A stretch of 64,000 nt of DNA. It comes from Sva-07 sp963715825. Its GTDB lineage: Bacteria > Actinomycetota > Acidimicrobiia > Acidimicrobiales > Ilumatobacteraceae. The stretch lies in assembly GCA_963715825.1 (NCBI GenBank), contig CAVQSI010000037.1, positions 62,001 through 126,000 on the forward strand, given 5' to 3'. The first letter of the stretch is position 1. Every line of letters begins with the position of its first letter. Shown here one piece after another: positions 40,882 to 51,318 of the stretch. Position numbers and translations under genes: made by a program. A model generated the notes under the pieces. It had not been told where the DNA came from, ran no database searches, and saw nothing but the letters and a program-made list of their open reading frames with translations.

Positions 40882-42140
40882 GCGCGGCCGAACTCGACGC
40901 GGCGGAGCCGACCCTGATCGGGTCCGTCGGCACGCCGAACCGGGCGTGGGTGACGCTGTGGGGCGACGTCGTGCCGGCAGGCGTGGTCGGTGACGCCCCC
41001 ACGCTGCAGTGGTTCGTCGCCGCAGAGGATCGGTGGCACACGCCGTCGACCGAAGCAGCCGTCCGCCAGCGGCGCATCGACGGCACGCCGGTGATCGAAA
41101 CCAGGCTGCGTGTGCCCGAGGGCGATGCCATCCAGCGGGTGTGGTCGGTGCCCGATGCGGGAGGCCTCACGGTGATCGAGGTCGAGAACGCCTCCACGTT
41201 GCCCTTCGCCGTCGCATTTGCCGGCGCCCGTGTGCTCACCGAGCGACCGCCGGCCGACGTCCCGATCAAGGGCATCGACCTGCCCGACGGTGCCATCGTG
41301 CTGCCGGTTGCACACCGGGCCACGATCCGGGTGGCGCTCCCACACGAACCCTCCCGGTTCTCGACGTGGGCGTTGCCGACGCTGGCACCCGCCATGGCGG
41401 TCGTGCGCGGGTGGGAGACGATCGTGCACCGAGCGAGCCGGCTCGTGCTCCCCGATGCCGGGCTCGGCGACGCGGTCACCGCTGCTCGCAGCGACCTGCT
41501 CCTCGCCGGCCCGGTCGACGCTGCCGACGACGCGATCGGATTCCTGCTCGACGTCGCCGAACTCGGCCGACTCGGCGACGACGCCGACGCCTGGATGCCC
41601 GAGGTCGTCGAGCCGATCGCGTCGATCTCGCGCGCTGATGGCGCCGAGGTCGACCTGGCCCTGCGGGCGTGCGAGCGCCTGGCGGTGGCCGCGGGCGACG
41701 ATCGAGCGGCCGGCGACATCGCCGCGATCCGCCAGCGTCGAGTCCGCGACGGCCGCGCCAGGCCGTCGACGGCGACCACGCAGACGTCGTTCTCCGACGT
41801 GCAGCGCGGCGCATCGGTCGGCCGGTTCGTGGCCGAGGTCGAGCGACGGATCGCCGACGAAGGCCGCCTGCTGCCACTCGGGATCCCTCGGCGGTGGCTG
41901 GGTTCGAACTTCGAGGTGCACGGCGTGCCCACCGGCGCCCGCTCCACCGTCGGGTTCGCCATCCGCTGGCACGGCGAACGTCCCGCAGTGCTGTGGGAGC
42001 AACACGGCGACACGCAGCACCTCACGGCACCAGCCGTCGATCCCGACTGGTCCACCGACGACAGCTCCGGCGAGGCGCTGTGGGCGGCGCCACCGCAGCC
42101 CAAGCGCATCGGTGTCAGCATCGACCTCGGCGATCGCTGA
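40878..42140 (+). CDS. Protein of unknown function, between gpsA and rnhB
   Basis: A 420-residue protein I do not recognise. It is cytoplasmic by appearance (no signal peptide, no membrane segments). The first half looks beta-rich (WVTLWGDVVPAGVV, VIEVENASTLPFAVAFAGARVL, VLPVAHRATIRVALPH); the middle is helical with many Ala and Asp; the last part returns to strands (GARSTVGFAIRWHGERPAVLWEQ). The pattern vaguely suggests a carbohydrate-binding or glycosidase-like sandwich, but no catalytic motif is evident. The GTG overlaps the gpsA stop and rnhB begins 7 bases after its end, so it belongs to this operon. Confidence 0.75.
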   Translation: MSAAELDAAEPTLIGSVGTPNRAWVTLWGDVVPAGVVGDAPTLQWFVAAEDRWHTPSTEAAVRQRRIDGTPVIETRLRVPEGDAIQRVWSVPDAGGLTVIEVENASTLPFAVAFAGARVLTERPPADVPIKGIDLPDGAIVLPVAHRATIRVALPHEPSRFSTWALPTLAPAMAVVRGWETIVHRASRLVLPDAGLGDAVTAARSDLLLAGPVDAADDAIGFLLDVAELGRLGDDADAWMPEVVEPIASISRADGAEVDLALRACERLAVAAGDDRAAGDIAAIRQRRVRDGRARPSTATTQTSFSDVQRGASVGRFVAEVERRIADEGRLLPLGIPRRWLGSNFEVHGVPTGARSTVGFAIRWHGERPAVLWEQHGDTQHLTAPAVDPDWSTDDSSGEALWAAPPQPKRIGVSIDLGDR

Positions 42141-42147
42141 GGCGTGC

Positions 42148-42825
42148 GTGGCGTCGAAGAAGCGGGCACCGACGCGGGCGATCGAGAAGGAGATGTGGGC
42201 ACGCGGGCACGACGTCGTCGTCGGCATCGACGAAGTGGGTCGCGGCGCCTGGGCGGGCCCGCTGTCGGTGGGTGCCGCCATCGTGCCTCGCGACACCCGG
42301 GTGAACGGTGTGCGCGACTCCAAACTGTTGACCGAGCGTGAGCGCGAGGCGCTGTTCGACAAGCTGACCGACTGGTGTGTCGCCTGGTCGGTCGGATCGG
42401 CGACGCAGGACGAGTGCGACCACCTCGGGATGTCCGCTGCGCAGAAGCTCGCAGCGCGCCGGGCGATCGAGGGGCTCGGTGTGGCGCCCGACGTGGCGGT
42501 CACCGACGGCAAGTGGGACTTCGTCTCGCCGTGCGTCCCGCACGTCGAGCTGGCGGTGAAGGCCGACCTGCGCTGCCTCAGTGTGGCAACCGCCAGCATC
42601 CTCGCCAAGGTCGTGCGCGACCGCGAGATGCGCGCCCATGCCGAGAGCTATCCGCACTGGTCGTTCGACACCAACAAGGGCTATCCCTGTCCCGTGCACA
42701 AGTCGGCGCTGCTCGGCTACGGACCCTCGGCAATCCATCGCCGCAGCTGGGTGTTCATGGACCACTACGTCCCGTGGACCGCCATCCGCCGCACACCACC
42801 CGCCGGCCAGTCCTCCCTCTTCTGA
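42148..42825 (+). CDS. rnhB: Ribonuclease HII
   Basis: A 225-residue endonuclease that removes ribonucleotides from DNA. The Asp-Glu pair is in VVVGIDEVGRGAWAGPL, the further catalytic Asp residues in DSKLL and VTDGKWD, and ASILAKVVRDREM follows. The GTG at 42148 directly precedes a short basic stretch and the conserved core. The stop is 4 bases from that of the convergent otsB. Confidence 0.93.
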   Translation: MASKKRAPTRAIEKEMWARGHDVVVGIDEVGRGAWAGPLSVGAAIVPRDTRVNGVRDSKLLTEREREALFDKLTDWCVAWSVGSATQDECDHLGMSAAQKLAARRAIEGLGVAPDVAVTDGKWDFVSPCVPHVELAVKADLRCLSVATASILAKVVRDREMRAHAESYPHWSFDTNKGYPCPVHKSALLGYGPSAIHRRSWVFMDHYVPWTAIRRTPPAGQSSLF

Positions 42826-42829
42826 CGAA

Positions 42830-43582
42830 TCAGCGGGTCGCCAGCGCTCCGAGGAACACGAGGACGGCGGCGGGGTCGCGCAGGCGATACGGGGCGATCG
42901 TGTCGGCGTCGCCGACCTTGATCGCGACGTCGGTGGGCGACAGGCTGGCAAAGGCGTCCTCGTCGGTCACGTCGTCGCCGACGAACACGGTGGTGGCTGC
43001 GTCCAGCTCGGCACCGAGCGCGACCAGCGCCGTGCCCTTGTCGCCGTGTCGAGCGAACAGTTCGAGCACGTTGCTGCCGGCCTTGACTGCGGCACCGTCG
43101 ATCCGTTCGGCGCGCGAGCGGAGATCGTCGATCGCCTCCCGGCCGAGTTCGACCTGCGCCCCTCTGACGTGGAGCACCACGCTCGCCGGCTTGCGTTCGA
43201 CCCACGCGCCATCGCCGGCCCGCTCGACTGCCTCCACCGTGAGTGCGTCGAGCACGGCGAGGCGCTCGCGTTCCGCCTCGTCGAGCGGCTGCATGGCCCG
43301 GTCCCGAGTCTCCATGCCGTGGCTGCCGATCATGTCGACGTCGTCACCGAACCCGAACTGCGCCAACCCCGCCAGCGACCGGCCGGAGACGACCGCGACG
43401 TGCACATGAGCTCGTGCTGCCACGCTGCTGACCGCATCGCCCATCCCGTCGAGCAGGACCGAATCGTCTGCATGATCGACGAGTGGTGCGAGCACCCCGT
43501 CGACGTCGAGGCCGAGCAGCAGCGGCGTCGGGCAGTCGGCGACGCGGTGGGCCAGTTCGGTGGGATCGTCGTAGCTGATCAC
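42830..43582 (-). CDS. otsB: Trehalose-6-phosphate phosphatase
   Basis: A 250-residue HAD-type phosphatase forming trehalose from trehalose 6-phosphate. The nucleophile motif is LDVDGVLAP (Asp 26 and 28), with later VSGRS, the Lys in AAVKAGSNVLEL and the metal-binding VGDDVTDEDAF. The GTG start overlaps the otsA stop (GTGA), a tight coupling of the two steps. Confidence 0.93.
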   Translation of the reverse strand: MISYDDPTELAHRVADCPTPLLLGLDVDGVLAPLVDHADDSVLLDGMGDAVSSVAARAHVHVAVVSGRSLAGLAQFGFGDDVDMIGSHGMETRDRAMQPLDEAERERLAVLDALTVEAVERAGDGAWVERKPASVVLHVRGAQVELGREAIDDLRSRAERIDGAAVKAGSNVLELFARHGDKGTALVALGAELDAATTVFVGDDVTDEDAFASLSPTDVAIKVGDADTIAPYRLRDPAAVLVFLGALATR

Positions 43583-45012
43583 GACGACGGCGAACCCGCC
43601 GCGGCGAGCTGCGACAGGAACCGGTCGGCCCAGCCCTGGACGTCGCTCTTGCGGATCTGGTCGCGCAGGCCCGCCATGCGTCCTCGGCGCTCGTGGCGGT
43701 GCATCTCGACAGCGGTGACGATCGCCTGCTGCAGCGCGTGGTCGTCGTGCGGGTTGACCAGCACCGAGTCGGTCAGCTCGTCCGCCGCCCCGGCGAACTC
43801 GGACAGCACGAGCACTCCGTCGCCGTCGATGTGGGACGCGGCGTACTCCTTGGCGACGAGGTTCATGCCGTCGCGGAACGGGGTCACCAGCATCACGTCG
43901 CCGGCGCGGTACAGCGCGATCAGCTCGTCGAACGGGAGCGTCTGGTACAGGTAGTGCACGACCGGCAGCCCGATGCGGCTGTAGCGGCCGTTGATGGCAC
44001 CGACCAGGCGTTCCACCTCGTGGCGCTCGTCCTGGTAGTGCTCGACCGCCTCGCGGGTCGGCGTGGCGACCTGCACCATCACGTGACGCTCTGCGTCGAG
44101 CTCACCGGACTCGAGCAGCGCGGCGAACGCCTTGAGCCGCAGGCCGATGCCCTTGGTGTAGTCGAGGCGGTCGACGCCGAGCAGGATCACCTCGGGATCG
44201 CCGAGGCGGGCACGGATCTGACTCATCCGTTGGCGCGTGGCGCGACCCGCAGCCATCTCCTCGACGTCGCCCACGTCGATGGAGATCGGGAACGTGCCGA
44301 CTCGGGTGACGCGGTCGGGATGGACGATGGCGGAGTCGTCGGCATCGACGTCGACGCCGGTCAGTTCGTGTGCAGCGGCCGCGAAGTTCGACGCGTCCTT
44401 GGGGCGCTGGAAGCCCACGAGGTCGCAGCCCAGCAGACCCTCGACGACGTCGGTGCGCCACGGGAGCCGCGAGAACAGTTCGTACGGCGGGAACGGGATG
44501 TGCAGGAAGAAGCCGATCGTGACGTCGCTACGCCGCTCGCGTAGCAGCTTCGGAACCAACTGCAGCTGGTAGTCGTGGATCCACACGATCGCGTCGGGCG
44601 GCGCGATCTCGGCAATCGTGACGGCGAAGCGTTCGTTGACGGCGACGTAGGCGTCCCACTGCTCACTGGAGTAGGTCGACTCGCGCAGCGCGTCGTGATA
44701 CAGCGGCCACAGGGCGTCGTTGGAGAACCCCTCGTAGTAGAGCTCGATCTCCTCGGCGCTGATCGGTACCGGATGCAGGTCGACGCCTTCGACCTCGAAC
44801 GGCTCGGTGTAGTCGTCGGAGTTGCCGGTCCAACCCACCCACGTGCCACCCGTGTCGCGCAACATCGGCAACAGTGCACGGACGAGCCCACCGGGGCTGG
44901 CGGTCCAGCCGTCGTCGGTGCGCATCACCGGCAAGCGGTTGGCGGCGACCACGATCGGTCGTTCGGGCTGTGGTGCCTCGTGGGTGAGCGGGAAGTCGGG
45001 TGGCAGGCTCAT
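43579..45012 (-). CDS. otsA: Trehalose-6-phosphate synthase
   Basis: A 477-residue GT20 enzyme making trehalose 6-phosphate from UDP-glucose and glucose 6-phosphate. Motifs: VVAANRLPV, WVGWTGN, WIHDYQLQLVPKLLR, FFLHIPFPPYELF, LLGVDRLDYTKGI and the TPFRDGMNLVAKEY nucleotide-sugar site. Length and order are typical. It begins 7 bases after the metB stop, so trehalose genes share a transcript with transsulfuration genes. Trehalose protects against osmotic and desiccation stress and supplies cell-wall lipids in some actinobacteria. Confidence 0.94.
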   Translation of the reverse strand: MSLPPDFPLTHEAPQPERPIVVAANRLPVMRTDDGWTASPGGLVRALLPMLRDTGGTWVGWTGNSDDYTEPFEVEGVDLHPVPISAEEIELYYEGFSNDALWPLYHDALRESTYSSEQWDAYVAVNERFAVTIAEIAPPDAIVWIHDYQLQLVPKLLRERRSDVTIGFFLHIPFPPYELFSRLPWRTDVVEGLLGCDLVGFQRPKDASNFAAAAHELTGVDVDADDSAIVHPDRVTRVGTFPISIDVGDVEEMAAGRATRQRMSQIRARLGDPEVILLGVDRLDYTKGIGLRLKAFAALLESGELDAERHVMVQVATPTREAVEHYQDERHEVERLVGAINGRYSRIGLPVVHYLYQTLPFDELIALYRAGDVMLVTPFRDGMNLVAKEYAASHIDGDGVLVLSEFAGAADELTDSVLVNPHDDHALQQAIVTAVEMHRHERRGRMAGLRDQIRKSDVQGWADRFLSQLAAAGSPSS

Positions 45013-45019
45013 ACGTGCC

Positions 45020-46178
45020 TCATACGGCGCGTTCGAGTGCCTGTTCGAGATCGGCGACGAGGTCGGCGGCGTCCTCGATGCCGACCGAGAGCCGCACGAG
45101 GTTGTCGGGCACCTCCAGCGGTGATCCGGCCGCCGACGCGTGCGTCATCGCCCCCGGATGCTCGATGAGGCTCTCGACGGCGCCGAGCGACTCGGCGAGG
45201 GTGAACACTTCGGTGGAGTCGGCGACGGTCATCGCCGCAGCCATGCCCGCTTTGACCGTGAACGACACCATGCCGCCGAAGTCGCGCATCTGCTTCGCCG
45301 CGGCGGCGTGGCCGGGATGGTCGGGCAGCTGCGGGTACAGGACGCGCTCGACGGCGGGGTGGCCCACGAGGAGGTCGACGATCGCCCGGGCGTTCTCGCA
45401 GTGGCGGTCCATCCGTACGGCGAGCGTCTTGACGCCGCGCAGCACCAGGTAGCAGTCGAACGGGGCGGGCACCGCGCCGGCGGCGTTCTGGGTGAAGCGC
45501 AGGCGGTCCGCGAGGTCGTCGTCGTTCACGGCGACGAAGCCGCCGATGACGTCGCTGTGGCCGCCGAGGTACTTGGTGGCCGAGTGCACGACGACGTCGG
45601 CGCCGAGCGTGAGGGGCTGCTGGAGATACGGCGTGGCGAACGTGTTGTCGACGACCACCACGGCGCCTCGGGACCGGCCGATCTCGGCGATCGCCTCGAT
45701 GTCGAAGCAGGTCAATAGTGGGTTGGTCGGCGTCTCGAGCCACACCATGCCCACGTCGTCGGGCCAGTCGTTGCGCAACGCGTCGAGGTCGGTGAGGTCG
45801 ACGGCCGTCCACGGGAACCCGAGCGGGCTCCACACCTTGGAGATCAGTCGGAACGTGCCGCCGTAGGCGTCGTTGCCGAGCAGGATCCGCTGGCCGGGTC
45901 GCAGCAGCCGCAGGATGTTGTCCTCGGCGGCGAGGCCACTGGCGAAGGCGAGGCCGTGCGAAGCGTCTTCGAGCGATGCGACCTGCGCTTCGAGCGCCGA
46001 GCGGGTCGGGTTGCCCGAGCGCGAGTACTCGAATCCCTTGTGGCCGCCGACGCCGTCCTGGGCGAACGTCGTCGACAACGAGATCGGCGTGACGACGGCA
46101 CCGGTGGTCGGTTCCGGGTCCTGTCCGGCGTGGATCGCGCGGGTGGCGAAGCCGTGGCGGGGGTTGGACTGGTCGAGA

Positions 46179-46186
<8 letters not shown>
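45020..46186 (-). CDS. metB: Cystathionine gamma-lyase/gamma-synthase family enzyme
   Basis: A 388-residue PLP enzyme of the Cys/Met metabolism class. The PLP lysine lies in HSATKYLGGHSDVIGG, with YSRSGNPTRSALE and LETPTNPLL also diagnostic. Lyases and synthases are hard to separate by sequence; next to cystathionine beta-synthase, a gamma-lyase in reverse transsulfuration is at least as likely as MetB, so the symbol is provisional. The ATG overlaps the end of cbs by 8 bases. Confidence 0.85.
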
Positions 46187-47615
<1,429 letters not shown>

Positions 47616-47622
47616 GGCGTCG

Positions 47623-47628
47623 ACAGTA
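47623..47628 (-). promoter_or_regulatory. -10 element of leaderless cbs operon
   Basis: Reverse-strand TACTGT ends 7 bases before the ATG at 47615, just ahead of the end of the glutaredoxin gene. Confidence 0.5.
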
Positions 47629-47632
47629 CCCG

Positions 47633-47971
47633 TCACCCGAACACGCGGGTGGCGAGTCGGCTGACGGCGTTCGGCTCGGGGGCTTCGAAGCCCTCGGGGA
47701 GCAGCTCGGGATGGTGGACGCCGAGGTAGGCGATCAGTTCGCCCGCCGAGGGGTTGACGAAGCCCCGATCGCCGATCACGACAGTCGGAACGGTCTCGTT
47801 GCCGTTGGCGTGCTGACGAACGGTCGCCGCGTCGTCGGCGTTCTCCCAGATGTTGTGCTCGGCGCGCTCGATGCCGAGTTTGTCGAGTTTGCGCTGCAGC
47901 ATCGAGCAGAACCCACACCCGGGCCTCCAGTACAGGTCGATCCGGGCAGGAGCGATGGCGTCGTCGGACAT
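47633..47971 (-). CDS. Glutaredoxin/mycoredoxin-like protein
   Basis: A 112-residue thioredoxin-fold protein with a CGFC redox site (Cys 19 and 22), the TVP turn (ETVPTVVIGDRGFVNPS) and an unusual 30-residue C-terminal extension. The general shape is that of actinobacterial mycoredoxin, which uses mycothiol instead of glutathione, although mycoredoxin-1 usually has CPYC or CGYC. It is divergent from a secreted-protein gene and just upstream of the cbs unit. Confidence 0.85.
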   Translation of the reverse strand: MSDDAIAPARIDLYWRPGCGFCSMLQRKLDKLGIERAEHNIWENADDAATVRQHANGNETVPTVVIGDRGFVNPSAGELIAYLGVHHPELLPEGFEAPEPNAVSRLATRVFG

Positions 47972-47982
47972 GCCCGGTGCAA

Positions 47983-47996
47983 CGATGACGTCATCG
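47983..47996. promoter_or_regulatory. 14-bp palindrome between divergent genes
   Basis: CGATGACGTCATCG is a perfect palindrome in the 59-base gap between the glutaredoxin gene and the exported-protein gene. A dimeric regulator could bind there. Confidence 0.4.
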
Positions 47997-48030
47997 ATCT
48001 ATTCCCAGCGGTGCGCGACACTCAGGTCCC

Positions 48031-49377
48031 ATGAGCATCCACTTCGAGGAGTTGCACAGCCAACACCAGCCTGGAGGTTCCCCGTCACGTCGCCGATGGA
48101 TCGCCGCCATCGGTGCCACTGTGCTGGTCGCCGCTGCAGCGGGCGCGGGCTACGGCATCGGCCGCAGCGTCGACGGCGGGTCGGTCGCCACGTCGCCCAC
48201 CGACGATCGAGAGGCGACGGACTCCATGGCGTCGAGCAGCGACACCGAGGTCTCCGAGGCGGTCGACAGCACGGCTCCCGCCGTGGCCGACCCGCTCGCC
48301 GATGGCAGCGACAGCATCGGCCGGGCGGCGTCGGGCGGCGCGGGATGGTCGATGTTCGGCTACGACGCGATGGAGCTGCTCGTCGACCGGACCACCGATG
48401 TGGGCCGGACGTTGCGGGTGCATCTCGGCCAGACCTGGGATCAGGACGACGACGTCCCCGAGGGCGAGTGGCGGCCGGCGCCGTGGTGCTACGAGTCGGG
48501 TCAGCTGCGCGTGGCGCTCGGCGGCAACGGCGTGATCGACGTCGGGTCGGTGCCCTGGTACCGCGAGCCGTATCAGGGTCGCGCGGTGTCGTGGGTGACG
48601 CTCGGCACGCCGGACGGTCAGCCCACCTGGGTGTTCGTGGTCCAGGTCGCTGACGACACCGAGAACGTCGTGGTCACCCTCGACACCGGGGTGAGCGACG
48701 CTGCAGCACCCCAGAATGGCGTGGCTGTGCTCGCCGTCCCCGGCATCGCGCCGACCGAGATCGTCGAGGGCTCCGACCGCTACTGGGTGGACAACAGCCC
48801 GGTGTTCAGCGTCGAGGTGCAGGGTGGGGCGGCGGCGGGCGTCGTGGACTCCGACGGCGTCGGGTCCTGGGACGACCCCGAGTTCCGCGAGTCGTGCACG
48901 CCGCCGCCGCCGGCGCTGCCCGAGGCGGGTGAACAGCCGGCCGATCCGGCCGCCGCCGAGGCCGAGATCCGCAACGCGATGACCTCGCTGTACGGGGTGG
49001 TCGGCACCGACGACGTCGGCATCGACCTGATCGACGACCCGACCGGGGTGGCCGAGGCTCGTGCGCAGGTGCAGGACGGGGTCTTCGCCGAGGACGCCGC
49101 GAACGCGTCGGCCACGATCGAGGAGTTGGTGTTCACGGCGCCCGACGAGGCGTGGTTCCGCTACTCGATCGACACGCCGGGCAACGACTTCGACGACCGC
49201 TACGGCATCGCCGTGCTCGTCGACGGCGTGTGGAAGATCACCCGTTCGACGATCTGCCAGGACCTCGCTCTCGCCGGCGGCGACTGCGGCGGCGACTGGA
49301 TGTCGATCTACCCACCCGGCGCGTTCCCCGACGAGGAGTTCCTCGCCCCGGCCACGACGATCCTCCTGGAGGACTGA
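48031..49377 (+). CDS. Membrane-anchored extracellular protein, unknown function
   Basis: A 448-residue protein with one N-terminal membrane segment (residues 23-46, RRWIAAIGATVLVAAAAGAG), an acidic Ser/Thr-rich linker, and a large extracellular part with two recognisable halves: a beta-rich region of about 100-290 and, after a Pro-rich break (SCTPPPPALPEAGEQP), a domain near 310-440 (EIRNAMTSLYGVVGTDD to TRSTICQDLALAGGDC) that resembles the SnoaL/NTF2-like domains fused to actinobacterial exported proteins. I cannot name a family with certainty. Confidence 0.75.
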   Translation: MSIHFEELHSQHQPGGSPSRRRWIAAIGATVLVAAAAGAGYGIGRSVDGGSVATSPTDDREATDSMASSSDTEVSEAVDSTAPAVADPLADGSDSIGRAASGGAGWSMFGYDAMELLVDRTTDVGRTLRVHLGQTWDQDDDVPEGEWRPAPWCYESGQLRVALGGNGVIDVGSVPWYREPYQGRAVSWVTLGTPDGQPTWVFVVQVADDTENVVVTLDTGVSDAAAPQNGVAVLAVPGIAPTEIVEGSDRYWVDNSPVFSVEVQGGAAAGVVDSDGVGSWDDPEFRESCTPPPPALPEAGEQPADPAAAEAEIRNAMTSLYGVVGTDDVGIDLIDDPTGVAEARAQVQDGVFAEDAANASATIEELVFTAPDEAWFRYSIDTPGNDFDDRYGIAVLVDGVWKITRSTICQDLALAGGDCGGDWMSIYPPGAFPDEEFLAPATTILLED

Positions 49378-49405
49378 GCACCCCGGCTCATCCCGTTTGC
49401 GTGGC

Positions 49406-49433
49406 GATTCGGGTGGGACGGGTCACCTGAATC
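49406..49433. promoter_or_regulatory. Inverted repeat upstream of the M24 peptidase gene
   Basis: GATTCGGGTG (49406-49415) and CACCTGAATC (49424-49433) pair in 9 of 10 positions. The core is about 20 of 24 bases alike to the centre of the palindrome at 57253-57294. Terminator of the upstream gene or operator of the next. Confidence 0.35.
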
Positions 49434-49481
49434 TGCGCGCAGACATGGTGGGGGTGGGGTTGGGCGGTGCACACTGGGGCG

Positions 49482-50600
49482 ATGGCTTCGCCGAACATCG
49501 ACTCGTCCGTGTACCTCGACCGGCTCGCCCGGGTACGGGCGGCGATGGCCGACCACCAGATCGACACGCTCCTGCTCTCGGTCGGCCACGACCTGCCGTA
49601 CCTCACCGGGTACACGGCGATGCCGCTGGAGCGCCTCACGATGCTGGTCGTCCCACGCAATGCGGGTGCCACGATGGTGATCCCTGCGCTCGAGGCGCCG
49701 CGGGTGCGCGAGGTGCCCGGCGTGTTCGACATGCTGCCGTGGGGCGAGACGCAGGATCCGACAGCGATCGTCGCTCGACTGTCGTCGGGTTCGACACGCG
49801 TCGCTGTCGGCGATCAGATGTGGGCCCGGTTCCTCGTCGAATTGTTGCCGCAGCTGCCCGGCGCCGAGTACACCCGCGCCGTCGACGTGGTGGGCCCGCT
49901 TCGAATGGCGAAGGACCCCGCCGAGATCGACGCACTCGCCGCGGCCGGCGCCGCGGTCGATCGGATCGCCGGTGAACTCCAGCGCGGCGAGATCCCGCTC
50001 GTCGGACGCACCGAAGCCGAGGTGTCGGCGCACCTGGGACGCCGGATCATCGAAGAGGGCCACGACAAGGTCAACTTCGCGATCGTCGCCGCCGGCGAGA
50101 ACGCCGCCAGCCCGCACCACCACGCAGGCTCCCGGGTGATCCAGCCGAACGAGATCGTGCTGTGCGACTTCGGCGGCACGATGGCCGGCTACTGCTCGGA
50201 CACCACGCGCTGCGTGTTCACCGGTGAGCCGACTGCGGAGATTGCCGAGGCCTACGCAGTACTCCACGAAGCGCAGCGCGTCGGCGCCGCCGCCGGCGTC
50301 GTCGGCACGCCGTGTGAGGACGTCGACCGGGTGACGCGTCAGGTGATCGCTGACGCCGGCTTCGGCGAGTACTTCATCCACCGCACCGGGCACGGCATCG
50401 GCATGGAGGAGCACGAGGATCCCTACATCGTCGAAGGCAACGATCTGCCGCTCGAAGCGGGCCACGCCTACAGCGTCGAACCGGGGATCTACGTGCCCGG
50501 CAAGTGGGGCATGCGGCTCGAGGACATCGTGGTCGCAACGGACACCGGACCGCGTCGCCTCAACAACTCCGATCACTCGCTCGTCGGCGTCGACGCCTGA
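49482..50600 (+). CDS. M24 family aminopeptidase (Xaa-Pro type)
   Basis: A 372-residue metallopeptidase with a creatinase-like N-terminal domain and a pita-bread catalytic domain. Metal ligands are visible as CDFGGTMAGYCSDTT (two Asp), HRTGHGIGMEEHEDP (His) and the late Glu residues in SVEPGIYVPGKWGMRLEDIV. Substrates are N-terminal Xaa-Pro peptides. Start: ATG at 49482; a GTG 15 bases upstream is also in frame. Convergent with a lipoprotein gene. Confidence 0.9.
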   Translation: MASPNIDSSVYLDRLARVRAAMADHQIDTLLLSVGHDLPYLTGYTAMPLERLTMLVVPRNAGATMVIPALEAPRVREVPGVFDMLPWGETQDPTAIVARLSSGSTRVAVGDQMWARFLVELLPQLPGAEYTRAVDVVGPLRMAKDPAEIDALAAAGAAVDRIAGELQRGEIPLVGRTEAEVSAHLGRRIIEEGHDKVNFAIVAAGENAASPHHHAGSRVIQPNEIVLCDFGGTMAGYCSDTTRCVFTGEPTAEIAEAYAVLHEAQRVGAAAGVVGTPCEDVDRVTRQVIADAGFGEYFIHRTGHGIGMEEHEDPYIVEGNDLPLEAGHAYSVEPGIYVPGKWGMRLEDIVVATDTGPRRLNNSDHSLVGVDA

Positions 50601-50617
50601 CGGATCGAACCGCTCGT

Positions 50618-51283
50618 TCAGCTCGTGGCGAACTTGGTCTCGTCGGGCGTGGCGCTCGCCGTGACCAGTTCGATGACGACGTCGTTGCCGTCGTAGCGGG
50701 CGAGGGGACCGGTCTCGAGTGCGCAGTACACCTTGGTGCCACCCGACACCGGGACGTCGGCACACACTGCCGGCTGGCCGGCGATGGTCGTGGTGTAGCC
50801 GCTGGCGGGAGCCAGGCTGCGCCCGGCGTCGACACGCAGGCGGCGAGCGAAGCTCGATCCGTAGAAGTCGTGGGTGATCTGCACGTCGCTGACGCGGGCG
50901 TCGTTGATGATCGCCTCGCACTCGGCGGTGGTCAGGTTGCACGTGGACGACGTGCCGGTGCCGTCGAGGAATCGCACGGCGTTGATCGTGATCGAGCGCC
51001 GGCTGTCGGACGCCTGCACCACGGTGGCGGTCGACTCGAGGCCGCCGAGGCGCGTCAGGATCGTGTAGTCGGCGGTGAACTGCTCGAGGCCGACTCGGTC
51101 GAGACGCTCGAGCACGGCGTCGACCGCCGGGTCGCCCGTGGCCTGCTGGGCCGGTTCGTCGGCGTCGAAGCTCGGTCGCGGGCCGGTGGCGCAGGCGGCA
51201 AGTGCAATCGCAGCGACGAGCGTGACGAGCAGGGTTCGAGCGGGGATGGCGCCGGCGGATCGGCGGTGGCGGGGGGAGGCCAT
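50618..51283 (-). CDS. Lipoprotein of unknown function
   Basis: A 221-residue exported protein. The signal peptide ends in the lipobox IALAAC (Cys 31) and is followed by a soluble domain with AVLERLDRVGLEQFTADYTILTRLGG, strands with four more Cys, and no motif I can place. The general form (amphipathic start, beta-sheet with SRRSITINAVRF) resembles LppX/LolA-like lipid-carrier lipoproteins, but this is a guess. It is divergent from an eight-helix membrane protein gene at 51319. Confidence 0.7.
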   Translation of the reverse strand: MASPRHRRSAGAIPARTLLVTLVAAIALAACATGPRPSFDADEPAQQATGDPAVDAVLERLDRVGLEQFTADYTILTRLGGLESTATVVQASDSRRSITINAVRFLDGTGTSSTCNLTTAECEAIINDARVSDVQITHDFYGSSFARRLRVDAGRSLAPASGYTTTIAGQPAVCADVPVSGGTKVYCALETGPLARYDGNDVVIELVTASATPDETKFATS

Positions 51284-51292
51284 GGCGCCGTC

Positions 51293-51298
51293 AGGCTA
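51293..51298 (-). promoter_or_regulatory. -10 element of leaderless lipoprotein gene
   Basis: Reverse-strand TAGCCT ends 9 bases before the ATG at 51283. The opposite-strand TACCGT of the next gene begins 6 bases away. Confidence 0.4.
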
Positions 51299-51304
51299 CG
51301 GCGT

Positions 51305-51310
51305 TACCGT
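51305..51310 (+). promoter_or_regulatory. -10 element of leaderless membrane protein gene
   Basis: TACCGT ends 8 bases before the GTG at 51319. Confidence 0.45.
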
Positions 51311-51318
51311 GGGCGAAC

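Noticed and set aside
47983..47996. TGACGTCA as a cAMP-response element
   Set aside because: The eukaryotic CRE meaning does not carry over to bacteria; kept only as a plain palindrome.
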